The position numbers were made by a program, and so were the translations under genes. From NCBI GenBank assembly GCA_022925895.1, contig JAKSYS010000163.1:1-64000 (forward strand): a DNA stretch of 64,000 nucleotides, given 5' to 3'. The DNA is from Fragilaria crotonensis. Taxonomy: Eukaryota > Bacillariophyta > Fragilariophyceae > Fragilariales > Fragilariaceae. Below the pieces are notes generated by a model that saw only the letters and a program-made list of their open reading frames with translations, searched no databases and was not told the DNA's origin. This document shows, one piece after another, positions 30,503 to 42,547 of the stretch; the stretch's first letter is position 1, and every line of letters starts with the position of its first letter.

Positions 30503-33500
30503 ATGATTCGAGAAGATGAAATGCCGGTACGGCCTCACGCCTTCCACTTGAACTTGCCAGGACATCATTTGGATGGCAAGGATGGAATACCGTACATTAC
30601 CAAGTTTGCGCAGGAAAAGGCGCGTATGATTCTCCGACTGGCACATTCGATTCAGTTGACGGAAACACTTTACATAAATGAACATACTTCTTCAGATGAT
30701 GATGAAGAGGTTGATATGGATGATGATGAAGTCAATGGAGGAGGACCCCATGCAATAACGGAGGAACATACTCTGGTGAGTTTAGACGTTGTTGTGTTCG
30801 CAGGTCTTTTCAATCGATTTACACTTTTCTAACACTCTCGCACCAAGAATTCCATCACGCAAAAGTGTACACGGTTGCAGTCACAACTCTCTACCCTAGA
30901 GAGCCTCAAACATTGTGGGATCACCCAGCGTGAGCTATGTCTTTTAATTCTGCATATTCTTCGCATAGTTTCGGCCACCGTTACCTTTCAATATGATGAA
31001 AACAATCAAAAGAACAAGGCTGTATTGCATTATGAGAATGTAGGATATATCTGGAATGGCACTGACGAACAATATGAGAATGTGGACCTGCCTGAGCAAT
31101 TGGAGGATGAGTTGCGTTACAGCTTCGCCTTACCATCACCAGCCAGAGAGGCCTTGCTGTCGGTTCTCGTTTCGGTCATGTCGAAAAAGAGTCTCCTGCG
31201 AGGTGTCTCAAACAACGCATTGTATCCCGACCCTAACGACAAGAAGCGATTCATGCTTATTCTTCGTTGGCAACCGTTGTTGCGCATGTTGTTGCGCACC
31301 TGTCCTTATCTCGATGAACACAAATGGGCCAGCCCACCCAAGGATTCCAATTCCCGTCAAAACACGATTCAGAAACGAACTGTGCACGTTATTCGTCATT
31401 CTCGCAAATTCTTTGATCAAGGTTTTCGACCCTACGGTCCACCAGGGCGACTCGATGAGACTGCTCGTGATATTTGGGACATGGTCAAAGATGACATCCA
31501 ATACAGTCAACACACGCATGCCTTCTATCGATCCCTGGTCATGATGTACCTATTTCAACCCTCAAAATGTTCTCCAGCGTTTTATCTCGAACTCATGCCG
31601 CAATGGTTTAACTTTTGGACCAGTTTAGACCGGTGCCCAGAAATTGATTTTTTGTGGCTTGTATTTTTCTGTCGAGCTCGCAAGTACCTATCGCCGAACT
31701 CTTACGATTGGGGGGCTATTCGAAGGAGGCTCTTGACTCACAGTCAATACTGGTACGTGCTTGATGATGACTACAGTACGACTCCACCTAGCACGTTGCT
31801 AACTCGACACATGCGTGGTACCCCCTTAGGTTGCAAATACCCATCGGCGGAGCCTCCATGGATTCCACCTTTCCCCGTGCTGCGAATCCCCGAAGCCGTA
31901 GCTGTCCCGCACGCTTGAAAGCATTCGTGGGAACTGCGTCGTCGTACGAAGAAGGAATTGATTTTGTGGCCAAGGTCGCAAAACTTCTGGTCATGAATCT
32001 TGGTGTCGACTCGCCAGGAACAGACAAATCCGGTATTTCTGAGGGAACTGCCGATATCTTGCGGATGCTTCACTTTGTGACTCCGTACTTCAACCCGTCA
32101 AACATTGGAACGTGGACGTTTACTCTCGGAGCGTTTTTACACTACTTCAGTTATGAAGTGTGCCGTCGGGTTGGCATTTCAGCTAGTTTGGAAACGTTGA
32201 AGGAGTCGCAGCCCACAGTTGCTGATGTCCTGATGAAAAACGAGCTGTATCTGGCGGACATAGCCATTCCTCCGAAGGAATTGGTAGTATTGCTTGACGC
32301 CCTCCTCCCCCTTTGTCAACAGGCCTTATACAGTAAGAATGGCCATGTTGGGCGTGCTGGTGAGGCAGCTCTGGTGTATCTTTCCCAGATTGACCCTATT
32401 CATGTCACCCCTCCCTTTCTTGATTTTGCCACTCGTGCTCTGGACATTTCCGCCGTTAACCTGGCACACCAAGCGCCTGCAGCCCTATCTGCCCTCACGA
32501 GACTGGTCCAACCCTCGTTGCGTCGACAGCCTTCGATTCTGCTCAGCAGACTTCCAGAATTGCTTCGGCTAAGTTTGGCTGGTGTGGATAGCAATGACCA
32601 GAACAAGACGATTCGAACGCTTATTCTCTACCGCAACTTGACTTCGTGGATACCTGTTGGATCCATCGGACGTCATTCGGACGTAGTGATGGGAGATAAC
32701 TCCGATTTGAATGGAATGGTTCATCTGGGACACGATCTTATGGGAGTTTTAGCTAGAGTTTCCGAGTCGGAAGAATACCTAGCGGCAATGAAAGCGCTGC
32801 CAGCCACGTCAATTCTCTCGCAGCCAAGCCTCCTAGCGGATGGCGAAGGAGTCACCGAACTTCTCTACGAGGAAGCCGATTCGGCCATGGCGGATTGGGT
32901 TCTTGGATTTCTTGATCGCATATACGATTTGCTCCGAGCTGCTGGCGAGCGCGAAAAATCTGGAAAGAATGCTTCTGGTGTTGCCTCACGTCATTCGTCT
33001 TCCGACGTCCAGCAAGCTCGAAACGTCTCGCGAATCATCAAAGAGTGCCTCTCTCAAGTCTTTTGTTCCATGGATGAAATGATTTACAAGCAGGCTGTCA
33101 GATCCGTTGCGCAGTTTCTATCAGAGAGACCCTTACTGCTGCCGCAAAGGATGCCGCTGCTCTTTGTCAGGCTGTCTGCGCTGCTCGATCGGGGAATGCC
33201 GGCATTGTGGCGGAAGGGCTCGATGCCCTAGTCCCTGTTCTTACCGAGGATTTAGAGCGCCAATCAAATAAGACGCTAGTTTACCGCATCCGGTGCCTCT
33301 CCGGGGCGGTTCGGAATGCCGGTAAAGCTGTGTATGGTTATCGGGATCCGATCACGAAAGCCATCACCGTCGCGCTGTCCAGCAAGGACAAGCAAGTACT
33401 CAAGATGGGATGTAAGCTGCTGCGTCATACCCTTGCATCTCAGAGTGATTCATATCCAATCAGCACGTCGTTTGCGCCTCGTCCGATATCCCTATCTGGT

Positions 33501-36500
33501 GTCGGTCCCGGCCTTGGTAGGAGCGCTGAATTGTCCGGCGATGGTGTCGAGTGGCACATTCCTGATGGCGAACAGGTCCAATTCGTTTTCTCGTTATTGT
33601 GGGCTCACGTCATGCAACCGATTGCGGACTTGAAAAGGACGAGTTCCGACGATGAGGCCATGACTGACTCAATCGGCACTGCTTCGTCAAGTCCATTTGA
33701 TGGTTCGAAACTCAGACGTTGCCTGCGGGTCATCAGGTATGCTCTCCGCGGTGGATCGGCCATGCTTTTGGACCTCCATGATGACACTTCCGAGGACCAT
33801 ATTCACAGCTTGATTCCTCATGAAGAAGCCGTTCAGAAGCTGATCATGTCTGGATCACCCGAAAGCCGTGAAGGCCTTTTCAAGATGCGCAAACAGATCT
33901 GTGCCTTCGTCGTGATGATGTCCTCTATCATTGCGTCCGAGACCGTTGACTCGGAGACGGAACTGAATGGAACGCCAGGGCCTGCGGTTCAACAGAACTA
34001 CCTTGCGCGGCCTAGTACGACACGAAGATCTGCAAGGAAGTATCAGAGATCGCCATGTTACTTTGACTAGGCGCGGAGCTCAGTTCCGTTGTCAAGAAGG
34101 AAAGACCATTTGGAAAGCGCAAAAGCAATTAGTTTGCGACTTCGCTCTTTCCTCGCAGAAAGACCACATGGCTGCGATTTTGCAGCGAGCCGGCTCTTTG
34201 TCGATTCTCAGTTCGTTGCATTCAAAGATGGCGAAGATGGAGGCAAGGCCACCCCGCGAAGACTTTTAGTGACCTGAGTCCAGCTTTTCTACGAAGCCAT
34301 TCAACGAAACTCGAGCTTCGAGACTCCCGTAGACTCCGGCGACTGCAACAGGACAACGGCACCGCATCGAAAAAGCTCTTTTCATCGAACACTAGCATGG
34401 AGGCTGAGTTCAACGAGATTGAGAAGATTTTCGATACTTCGCGAGCCAGGGCGCTCGATGGGTACGAGGGTATGTTGGATGGCCTCTTTGCCCTCTCATG
34501 TCACTCGAACACGCAGGTCAGAGCTGCCGGCATTGGAGTCGTTGACTACGCAGTGACGCGTTTTGGCTGGTTGGTCCGATCCAGAGTGCCTCGTCTACTT
34601 TCAGCTCTGACGTTGAAAGATGATGACCAGAAAGGTGTTTACGGCATACCTTCATGTTCGCAGCTTAGCAATCAGCTAGATAATCAAGGGAAACGGCGCC
34701 GCATGGCTGAAGTCATGAAGGGCGTCTGTTCTTTGCTTGGGGTTGGGCGGACCGTCAAGGAACTCATGGCGAGAAGAGTCGTCTCAGTTTCGTACAAACA
34801 ATGTGCGAAACGGACTCTGTCATTGCCAAATTTCCAACAGAAGAAATGCAGAAGATGGTCCACTACTATCAGAGTGTGTTCAATCCTTTCAGATCGAAGT
34901 ACTATTCACTGCATCGAACGAACGAAAAAGAAAGAGTCATCCATGGGCAGATCCTCTCATACCTGATCAATGTCTTACGTAACGATGTCCCTCCAAGCAA
35001 TGGGAGCGACAAGGAAGATGCAGCCGCAGCTCCACATTGGCGACGACGCCTCTTGGTTGCTTGGTTCCTGACGTGCTTCACCGATTATGAGGACTTACGA
35101 GCGAATCACAATGGACTTTGTTCGCAGTTGTGGAAGCTCTGCTTTCAACTTCTCGAGCACGAAGTTGGGCAACCTCTCCAGCGAATGGCCCTCGGATTAT
35201 TCGGGCGTCTTTTATCGCTTGCACTTCATGACCTACCAGATGAATTTTGTGCTTCGTTAAAAGACAACCTTAAGCGCGAAGATTTCTGCAGGGTCATGAC
35301 GAACGCACTAGTGCACGACCATCGTGAAGACGCGAGCGTGGGAGGTGGCCACGACGCTCAATGGTCTGCTGGCGTGGAAGACTTGATTCGAGACGCCGGC
35401 AGAAATGTTGCTCCAAAGTCTCTTTTCCCTTTCACGAGAAGCGGCCAGAGTTCTGGGGTCTTCAAAAGTACACATGCACAACTGGTGGAACTCATGGTTT
35501 TGAAAGCAGGAGCTGAAGGAGCTCGCGACACTTCATCATTCCTTCTCGCCGAAGCCAGGGTACTTGCAGCGGCACCGCCCAACGAAGACCAACGCAACCA
35601 GCAAGTGACATCCGCTGAGATTTTCGCCGGGGTCTCTCGCGGTTTGTTATCGCTGTTTGAGGACGATGTCACATCGCTTTATAAAACGATCCTCTTGCCT
35701 TTCTTGGAGGAGGTGATTCCAAAGATTCCAATATCTATTGCTGGCGCCTTCTTTGACGCGTTCCGTTTTGGAATTCAGTTCTGCGACTCGACACGATTTC
35801 TACCACTCACATCTTGGGTGGTCGAGAACGTGGAGTCATCGTTGTGGCAAAGTACCAGCGAAGAGAAGGATGAAAGCATGGTCGGCAGTGGTGAGACTAC
35901 AGGCCCAGCAACGGTTGGATCCGAGGGTTTCACCCTCCAGTCGAAGTATCTCTACCTTGCAAGTGCACTTCTTGTCGAATTAGATGCCTACATCGGAGGT
36001 CGGGCTACGTACCCTTGGTACACCAACAAGCTTACCCGGGGTCAGGCGAATACCAAGCCATGCAGCGCGATGTCGCCTTCGTGGATGGCGGAACAAGAGA
36101 AGCTTCTGAATCGGTTGCTGTCATCTGTAGGACATCCATATGAGAATTGCAGAGATCACATTGCTGGTTGCCTCTTTCGCATCTATAATTGTGAGAAACG
36201 GCGTCTGCCGCTCGACAGCTCAGCGTCACAAGAATCAAAAGTCGCTAAAATGATTGTTGACAGACTGGCGAAGTCTGGCGATGCATCTGGTGTGTCTTCG
36301 AAGGAACGGTACAATGCTCTCATAACAGCGCGGAAGTTCATTTCTTATTGCATCTTCCTCGGAGATGTGAAGCGAGACTTCTGTGACATCATTCTGCCAT
36401 TGCTTCCTATGACGTTTGAAACGTTGCAGACAACGGTGGATAGTCAGGGTGAGGGTCAAGAAGACGTGGATCCTGCAATCCGCGCTCTTGAAGCCGAGGT

Positions 36501-37224
36501 TTTCAAGGGGTACCGTTATACCGTCGCCGAAATCAGTGTATCATGCGTCCTATCTCATGGGCGTAGCGACGACCTGAGCCAAGTTCTCAACGTCGTCAAG
36601 GCAGCATCGAACCACCAGTTCTGGCAAGTTCGTCAAGGGGCTGCTCACTTTTTGCGTTGTTTCGAAGGCTGCCACAAGTTTCTCTTCAGTGACGAGCAAT
36701 CAAGTACTGCTAGAAGTATCATTGCATCGCTTCTGGCCGACGAGCGGCGCGAGGTGTCGTCTGCAGCAATGTCCGCGCTGACTGGAATCCTGGCCGCCAC
36801 GCCCGATGATACTGTGGCGACACTTGTGGAGAAGTACGTTGCAATCGCTGGTAGGTCGAGAATAAAGAAAACAAAGAAGGGCCTTCCTGAGCAAAAGCTT
36901 ACCGATGAAGAAGAAAGGTTGAGAGAAGAGAAAGAAAAGAGGCGGTCGCGAAACCAGCAGACCTCCGTTTTCTTCCTGTGTGCTGCCATTCTGGCTGAAC
37001 CGTATGACACACCTCCTTATGCGCCAGTGGCCATTGCTGCTGTCTCTAAGCATTCATTTGAGAAGAGTGCACCACTGGGAGTGCGTGACATTGTCAAGAA
37101 GTGCTGCGGGGAATTTAAAAGAACCCACATGTCGGACAATTGGGAATTGCATCGAAATGTCTTCACTCAGGAACAATTGGAATGTCTGGAAGACGTTGTC
37201 AGCACTCCACACTACTATGCGTAA
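30503..37224 (+). CDS. PSME4: Proteasome activator PA200/Blm10 (PSME4)
   Basis: Exon 1 is 30503-30775, exon 2 is 30848-31752 and exon 3 is 31830-37224, with introns of 72 and 77 bases. The product is about 2190 residues, like yeast Blm10. Diagnostic parts are the N-terminal block with EMPVRPHAFHLNLPGHH, the mid block HFVTPYFNPSNIGTWTFTLG (BLM10 middle domain), HEAT-like helices throughout, and the C-terminus ending YYA, the HbYX tail that docks between proteasome alpha subunits. It caps the 20S core in nucleus and cytosol. Between about 33.1 and 34.8 kb the frame changes about six times (near 33125, 34010, 34070, 34140, 34270 and 34770), although coding similarity continues across each. No GT-AG introns explain them; at 34770 one G appears missing. 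The final 2.4 kb is one open frame. Either assembly errors or partial decay. Confidence 0.85.
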
Positions 37225-37652
37225 GGCTAATGCAAACTAGGAATCGCTTGATGAATGGGTCGTGCTAGGTCGACGATCACCTGCTCATGCTCGATCGGTC
37301 TTTCGCTTACCGAGCATGAAACAATTTCAAATTCGGTGAGCCAAACGCATCGTGAACTGTGGCTCTCCGATTCTAATGGCATCAATGTATGGCGCAGGCT
37401 TGATACTCTATCTGACATCAGATCTGTCGTTGTACGTACGATACTTTCTGATTTGACTTCAAACATAAAACAATTTTGTATGCCCAACGGCACAACAGGG
37501 GATGAAGTCGCTAGAGTCATCCGAATTGTGCCGTTGTACCGTGTAGTACCATAATTCAACAATTGCAGCGCGATCGTCTGCCATTGGTTTATCGGCAATA
37601 GGTTATACTATAGTACGTAGGATAATAGTCTATAACTGTCATTTTCGTTTCC
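37225..37652. other. 3' spacer between convergent genes
   Basis: Between the PA200 and CRM-protein stop codons. Nothing coding; no clear feature. Confidence 0.5.
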
Positions 37653-38490
37653 TCACAGCTCCGTGTTTCCCTTTTCGGCTGCCATTTCTTCTGATGTTTT
37701 CCATCGTGGTGGTGGAGGTGGTGGGAATTCTCCCGCTGCGATCCGGGACAACGTTCCTGGCATTCCCAGAAGGATTGTTTTTTCAATGTCTCGCGATTGA
37801 ATGTATTCCACCCCCGGCGGTGCACCCGCATCTTCTGCCAATTTGGAAAGGATCGTGGCGACATCTTGTAAGGATCCTAGAGTTAATGGTGAAGTGAGCA
37901 TAATAAGAATCATCATCAAATGTGAGGAGGGCATTTCAGGTGGGTATAGTCCGTAGTGAGGTGTGAGTGACAGCGAGACGATGTTATATTTTGGTTGGAG
38001 GGCATAGATGGTACCGTTCGATCCTGTCATCGATGTCAGTCGTCACCTTGTATCTATCGACACACGTACCATATTTGTCCGTATTGAGCTTGACTTTGAC
38101 AATAACATGATCCTCCAACAATTGTCGCAAGGAGTTTCCGTGTGATTTGCTAAATCCCTTGCTCCCAATCCTCAACAGCGGTTTCTTGGCATGGCGCCAT
38201 GCCTTTTCGATATTCGCCAGAGGTGGTGCATCAGCATCAGCATCAGCATCAGCATCAGCATCAGCATCAGCATCAGCATCAGCATCAGGTGCGACGGCTT
38301 GAGCGGGAACTAGATTTTCATCATGGTCCGATGCATCCTTCTCCAAATACAAGATATGAATATTTCGTTCGTTGATTGTTGATGTTGTTGCAATTGTTCG
38401 ACTCAACGACTCTATTCTGGAAACAGAAAAGGCTTCGGCTGAATTCCAAATGATGAATTGAATAAGAATAAGTGTTATACGCATGGCCAT
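37653..38490 (-). CDS. Plastid-targeted single CRM (YhbY-like) RNA-binding protein
   Basis: Exon 1 is 38490-38070 and exon 2 is 37876-37653, with a 193-base intron (GTACGT...CTAG), giving about 214 residues. ATG 38490 opens a signal peptide (MAMRITLILIQFIIWNSAEAF) with Phe at the cleavage site, the diatom plastid type. The CRM domain is readable: IEKAWRHAKKPLLRIGSKGFSKSHGNSLRQLLEDHVIVKVKLNT, then SLQDVATILSKLAEDAGA. The GSKGFS loop corresponds to the GxxG loop of the family. Bacterial YhbY binds pre-50S particles; plastid CRM proteins act in group II intron splicing or rRNA maturation. An Asp-Ala repeat precedes the domain. The C-terminus is Pro-rich (PPPPPPRW). Confidence 0.8.
38228..38287. 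repeat. In-frame (GCATCA)10 microsatellite
   Basis: Ten perfect hexamers inside the CRM gene encode an alternating Asp-Ala run between the transit region and the CRM domain. Length changes of whole units keep the frame. Confidence 0.95.
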
Positions 38491-38677
38491 GCTGTTGTCG
38501 ACGCCCGAAGGGAGGACAAGGACAACGTGCTTGATGCTGATTGCCTTGAGGTGGTTAAGTTGTTCTCTGTACGCCTGAAGATTTTGGATGGTGCCACTTA
38601 TTTTTTTGAATTTTGATGGATGGCGGATGGCGGGCAGGCATCTGATGAGGTTTTTTACGAGACACTCTACTGGTACA

Positions 38678-39722
38678 GGAGGTTCCGGAATATTTGCTTT
38701 TACCCCAAATTTTCTTTTATTACAATTACTTTCTCCAAAACCGTTTCTTTTTTTCTGCGTTCCACGACTCCGACAAACCCGCACTTCCACCTAAATTGAA
38801 AACGTGAATCGGATTTTTAGGCCGACTATACGGATCGATACATATTCATAGAAACCCCAGTAGAAAAAACGAGAAAAGAGGAGAAACAAAAAATACTGGA
38901 AGAAATAAGGAGAAAATAGGAGAAAGAAAAAAGGCCAAGAAGAAAATAGGAGAAAATAGGAGTAAAAAGGAGAAGCTCCACTGGCGCATTTGGAGAAGAG
39001 CTAGACACGACCCGAAATGGGCTTTTAGACCCTCGTGTACCTCGCAACTGGTTTCATTCCGCTTTCTGGTATCACCCCAGTGGCCAATAATTGCCGAAGA
39101 AGCTTCTGCGCGTCACTGTCTCTCCAGTGATGAGGCTCTGGAGCAATGGGGTCGCCCTCATGTTGTTCCCTCCCATCCTGCTGCACTCCTTGGCTCCTCG
39201 CCATGATCGACGAAATTCTGTTTGTGTGTGATTGTGTTGCGTGTCGTATGTACGAAGTCGTGGATTTCTGTTTTATTATGCACCAGTACTACCGGTAGGT
39301 ACGGTAAATCCACGGTGTACCACGTTGAAAGGGCTTCCCCGTGTTCCGAGGTCGAGTTCGCCTCAACAAAACAAAAATTCAAGTGCTTGCAACGGAGTAA
39401 GAAAAAAGGAGAAAAAAAGAGAAAATAGGAGAAGGTGATGAGAAGAAAGGAGAAGAAAGGAGAAATTAGGAGAAAAGTGAAGAAGCTGAAATTTGCTTTA
39501 GTGGAAGGAAGAAAAAAGGAGAAAGAAATCGGCGGAGTTTCTTCTCAATTAATAGAGTAAAAACCGTCATCTGCCAGAAAAAAGACTGTCCATTGTACCG
39601 CAGTTTCAACAAATGCTGTCTCTAGCCATCAGCAAATTTATCGACCCAGTCCTGGAAATCTTATACACGTACCAGTCCTGTAGAAGATATACTAAGATGG
39701 AAGATGAAATTCCGGAACCTCC
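38678..39722. mobile_element. Inverted-end element A (about 1.05 kb)
   Basis: The left end GGAGGTTCCGGAAT (38678-38691) and the right end ATTCCGGAACCTCC (39709-39722) are exact inverted repeats; the left continues ATATTTGCTTTT. The interior holds two blocks of purine-rich DNA with a 10-bp period, AGAAAATAGG-like, at about 38900-38975 and 39400-39500. No coding region is present and no clear target duplication is seen. The same ends and interior style recur at 49094-50038. It sits between the divergent CRM and CstF-64 genes and may carry their promoters. Confidence 0.55.
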
Positions 39723-40116
39723 AAGTAGGGACAAGCAATAGCAGTGTATGATATGCATACTTGTAGACTCTGGTACCAGTACATACCACGTAGTGCAAGT
39801 AACCGCACTATGAATATGTATTATAATCCCAGAGGAACCACAGCATTGAAATATTGCATTACTCCAGTATTGTAAAAGTAGTATTCCAGTATTCCTGAGC
39901 GGTTCGTACTCCGTTGGACATCAAAACATCAAAACCATCTTGCACACTCAGTCTCACTTGTTCACACTTCGCACCGCTACGATCATCACCTTGTCCTAAA
40001 CCTTACCGCCGACCAGCAACCACATCACTCACACTTCACTCTACCCTCTACTTGTACCCGGTAGTGCCTTACAGTCATTCTAGCTAGACTCCAGACTGGC
40101 TCCAATTTTGTTCAAA
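39723..40116. promoter_or_regulatory. CstF-64 upstream region
   Basis: GTAC-palindrome-rich DNA at about 39770-39900 followed by a pyrimidine/CA-rich stretch (about 39930-40060) directly before the start codon. No TATA or other core motif could be placed with confidence. Confidence 0.3.
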
Positions 40117-41031
40117 ATGTTCAACTCCAATACCACCTCCAACAACAACGGTGATGCCTTGCAAACCGGAAGAAATGACGTTTACGTTGGAAATCTTGCC
40201 TTCAATACGACAGAAGAACAATTGAGTGAAGTGTTTTCCGAAGTGGGACGCGTGGTGCGTGTTCGAATGGCCACAGATCCAGAAACCATGAATCCACGAG
40301 GATTCGCATTTGTCGAGTATCAAGATCCACAAGCGGCATTGAGTGCTATTCGCAACATGAATGACTTTGAATTGAATGGAAGGAAGATTCGAGTCAATTT
40401 CAGCAATCCGAGTCATCTTGAACCGTTGGCAGGAAAGCTAGGTATGGACGTGCCCAGCAGCCAAGCGTTACAAAAACAAGATATTGGCGCTGGAACGCTT
40501 GCAGTCGCTGAAGCTCTGAAAGGCATGTCCAAGGGAGAGCTCTATGATGTTATTGCCGGACTCAAGGTGATATCTGATCGTGATCCAGATGAAGCACGGA
40601 GGATTCTCAGTGGACATCCACAACTACAAGAAGCCATACTCTTCGCCATGTCCAAACTTGACATGGTCAAGACACCAGTGGCAGTAGCCAGTGCAGCAGT
40701 CGTTGCTCCCGTCATGCCCGCGCCAGCACCAGCGGCGCAAATAGGAGGAGGAACAGCAACAGCACATGCCTCGGATCCACGATTCGCAGCTGCACATCAT
40801 CAACAATCACAGCAACAGCAGCGCGTCGATCCTCGAGTTCGCGTCGATCCGCGATCACGAGATCCACGACAACGCGCTGCACCACCCACTTCGACGGTGT
40901 CCAATTTGGATCCTGCATTGATACAACAAGTCATGTCCTTGACACCGCAACAAATTGCACAATTGCCTCCAGACAAGTATGCTAGCATCATGGCACTTCG
41001 GAATCAAATCTTGGCGGGAGCAGCGAGGTAA
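40117..41031 (+). CDS. CSTF2: Cleavage stimulation factor subunit 2 (CstF-64)
   Basis: A single exon of 304 residues from ATG 40117. The N-terminal RRM (about residues 17-100) has RNP2 VYVGNL and RNP1 RGFAFVEY. A hinge follows with GTLAVAEALKGMSKGELYDVIAGLK and HPQLQEAILFAMSKLDMV, the CstF-77/symplekin-binding segment. A low-complexity Ala/Pro/Gln/Arg linker with VDPRVR repeats leads to the C-terminal Pcf11-binding domain (ALIQQVMSLTPQQIAQLPPDKYASIMALRNQIL). It binds GU-rich sequence downstream of poly(A) sites in pre-mRNA 3' processing. It is convergent with the downstream reductase-like gene. Confidence 0.93.
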   Translation: MFNSNTTSNNNGDALQTGRNDVYVGNLAFNTTEEQLSEVFSEVGRVVRVRMATDPETMNPRGFAFVEYQDPQAALSAIRNMNDFELNGRKIRVNFSNPSHLEPLAGKLGMDVPSSQALQKQDIGAGTLAVAEALKGMSKGELYDVIAGLKVISDRDPDEARRILSGHPQLQEAILFAMSKLDMVKTPVAVASAAVVAPVMPAPAPAAQIGGGTATAHASDPRFAAAHHQQSQQQQRVDPRVRVDPRSRDPRQRAAPPTSTVSNLDPALIQQVMSLTPQQIAQLPPDKYASIMALRNQILAGAAR

Positions 41032-41147
41032 AGCACGATTGTCGTATTTTTTTTAACAACATCTAGCAATGGAATTAGCCACGTTACTGACTATTGTAGA
41101 CTGTTGTGATCAAACAGTGATTTTCATGTCTTCGCAACAACATATTC

Positions 41148-42050
41148 TCACTCCACCTTGTGCACCGGTTTGTACTCGTATCGTTCCCACTCAAACAAGC
41201 ACCACCGTTTCAAGGATAACGGAATCGAACCATATCCAATCATGGGAATCAACGGCGACGTCCCCTGTCGATAATCAGCATATTCCTTCGCATACTCGGA
41301 TTCATAATATCGTTTCAAATTCTGGCCTTCCGCATTCCAAATGCCCGTCCCACTCAAGGACAATAAGATAACCATGGTAAAGAGTGGTGATGCTAGTCCG
41401 ACGTACGAATGGCACAGTCCTGCCGCACACCACCATTGTAAGATTTCACCAGCATAATTGGGATGTCGTGAATACTTCCACCATCCCACACGACAAAAGC
41501 CACCCACTCGGCCATGCTGGATCCAATTTGTTTTTTGAACATCAGACGAAATCTCCATTATAATGCCGACGGCGAATCCACTCAGTAGCATCCAATCCAT
41601 GGTGGATAGACTAGTGTAACTGCTTCTGGTGGTCAGTTTTGTATCTTGCTGAATGAGTAGCAATGGTAATGAAATGATGTACACCCAACAACCTTGGACC
41701 ATCCAATACACAAAGAATAACATAGGATTTTGAATCACTTTTTCGAAACGAGCATCACCTTTCCGAGAATGAGCTCTCCAGGCCAAAAATACCAACAACC
41801 ACCCTCGACTAATGACAAAGAGAATTGTCATGTAAATCAGCCGTTGTGATCCGTGATCCTTGCCGCCATTGTCGTCGTCGTCGGTATCATTGTAATATCC
41901 CACAAGGGCCAGGAGCAAAAAGTTGATTCCACCCAGAACATCGTAAAATGTTTCAGTTTGAAGCGAGTAGGCAGCCACAAATCCAGTCAATTGCAAGGCC
42001 AAGGTGTAAATGACAGCGACCGTCACTACAGAAAAGGTGGAATCGCTCAT
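41148..42050 (-). CDS. Steroid 5-alpha-reductase-like / DUF1295 membrane protein
   Basis: A single exon of 300 residues with about seven hydrophobic segments. The C-terminal third carries the family signature WWKYSRHPNYAGEILQWW, followed by SPLFTMVILLSLSGTGIW and YYESEYAKEYADYRQGTSPLIP. Members are NADPH-dependent reductases of the ER or uncharacterised DUF1295 proteins. Substrate cannot be read from the sequence. The ATG at 42050 is the natural start. The stop codon lies about 115 bases from that of CstF-64. Confidence 0.85.
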   Translation of the reverse strand: MSDSTFSVVTVAVIYTLALQLTGFVAAYSLQTETFYDVLGGINFLLLALVGYYNDTDDDDNGGKDHGSQRLIYMTILFVISRGWLLVFLAWRAHSRKGDARFEKVIQNPMLFFVYWMVQGCWVYIISLPLLLIQQDTKLTTRSSYTSLSTMDWMLLSGFAVGIIMEISSDVQKTNWIQHGRVGGFCRVGWWKYSRHPNYAGEILQWWCAAGLCHSYVGLASPLFTMVILLSLSGTGIWNAEGQNLKRYYESEYAKEYADYRQGTSPLIPMIGYGSIPLSLKRWCLFEWERYEYKPVHKVE

Positions 42051-42547
42051 GACAGAAGAGCAGCAACCAGTTTAGTGTGAGAAGATCGCCTCTGAGTAAG
42101 GATTGCTGATGTTCGAGATGTCAACTTATGTGAATTTACTGCTTTTACGTCAGTAGTACGTAGTACAAGTAGCAGTATTTCAGAATTTCAGTTGTCAGAA
42201 GACAGGCGTATGAGTCAGTCTTGCATAGACTGTGCATGCTACCGGTAGTGTACCCAGAATACCAGGTGCTACTTCTACCCTTCAAGTACTACGATACTCG
42301 CAGTCCAGAGTCCAGACTACAGTACGATTCAGTATTATGTAATTTTATGTGCACACTGTACGCATACCAGTAATCGTGCATAGTGTGCATTTGATCATTT
42401 GATATATTTGATCACACGTCCAACAAGACATACGGCGTTCTATGCGTTACTCTGTGTCCTTCATTTCTGTTCCTCTGCTCGTATCCTTGATCAATATGTG
42501 TGGAAAAATGCATATAGGAACAAAAAGATCCAGACGCCCATCATCTA
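42051..42547. promoter_or_regulatory. Divergent promoter interval
   Basis: Lies between the start codons of the reductase-like and saccharopine-dehydrogenase-like genes, so it must hold both promoters. GTAC-rich palindromes cluster at about 42150-42330. No defined element is visible. Confidence 0.35.

Noticed and set aside
36645-37010. Antisense frame in the PA200 3' region
   Set aside because: Fully inside the well-supported sense coding sequence; no domain.
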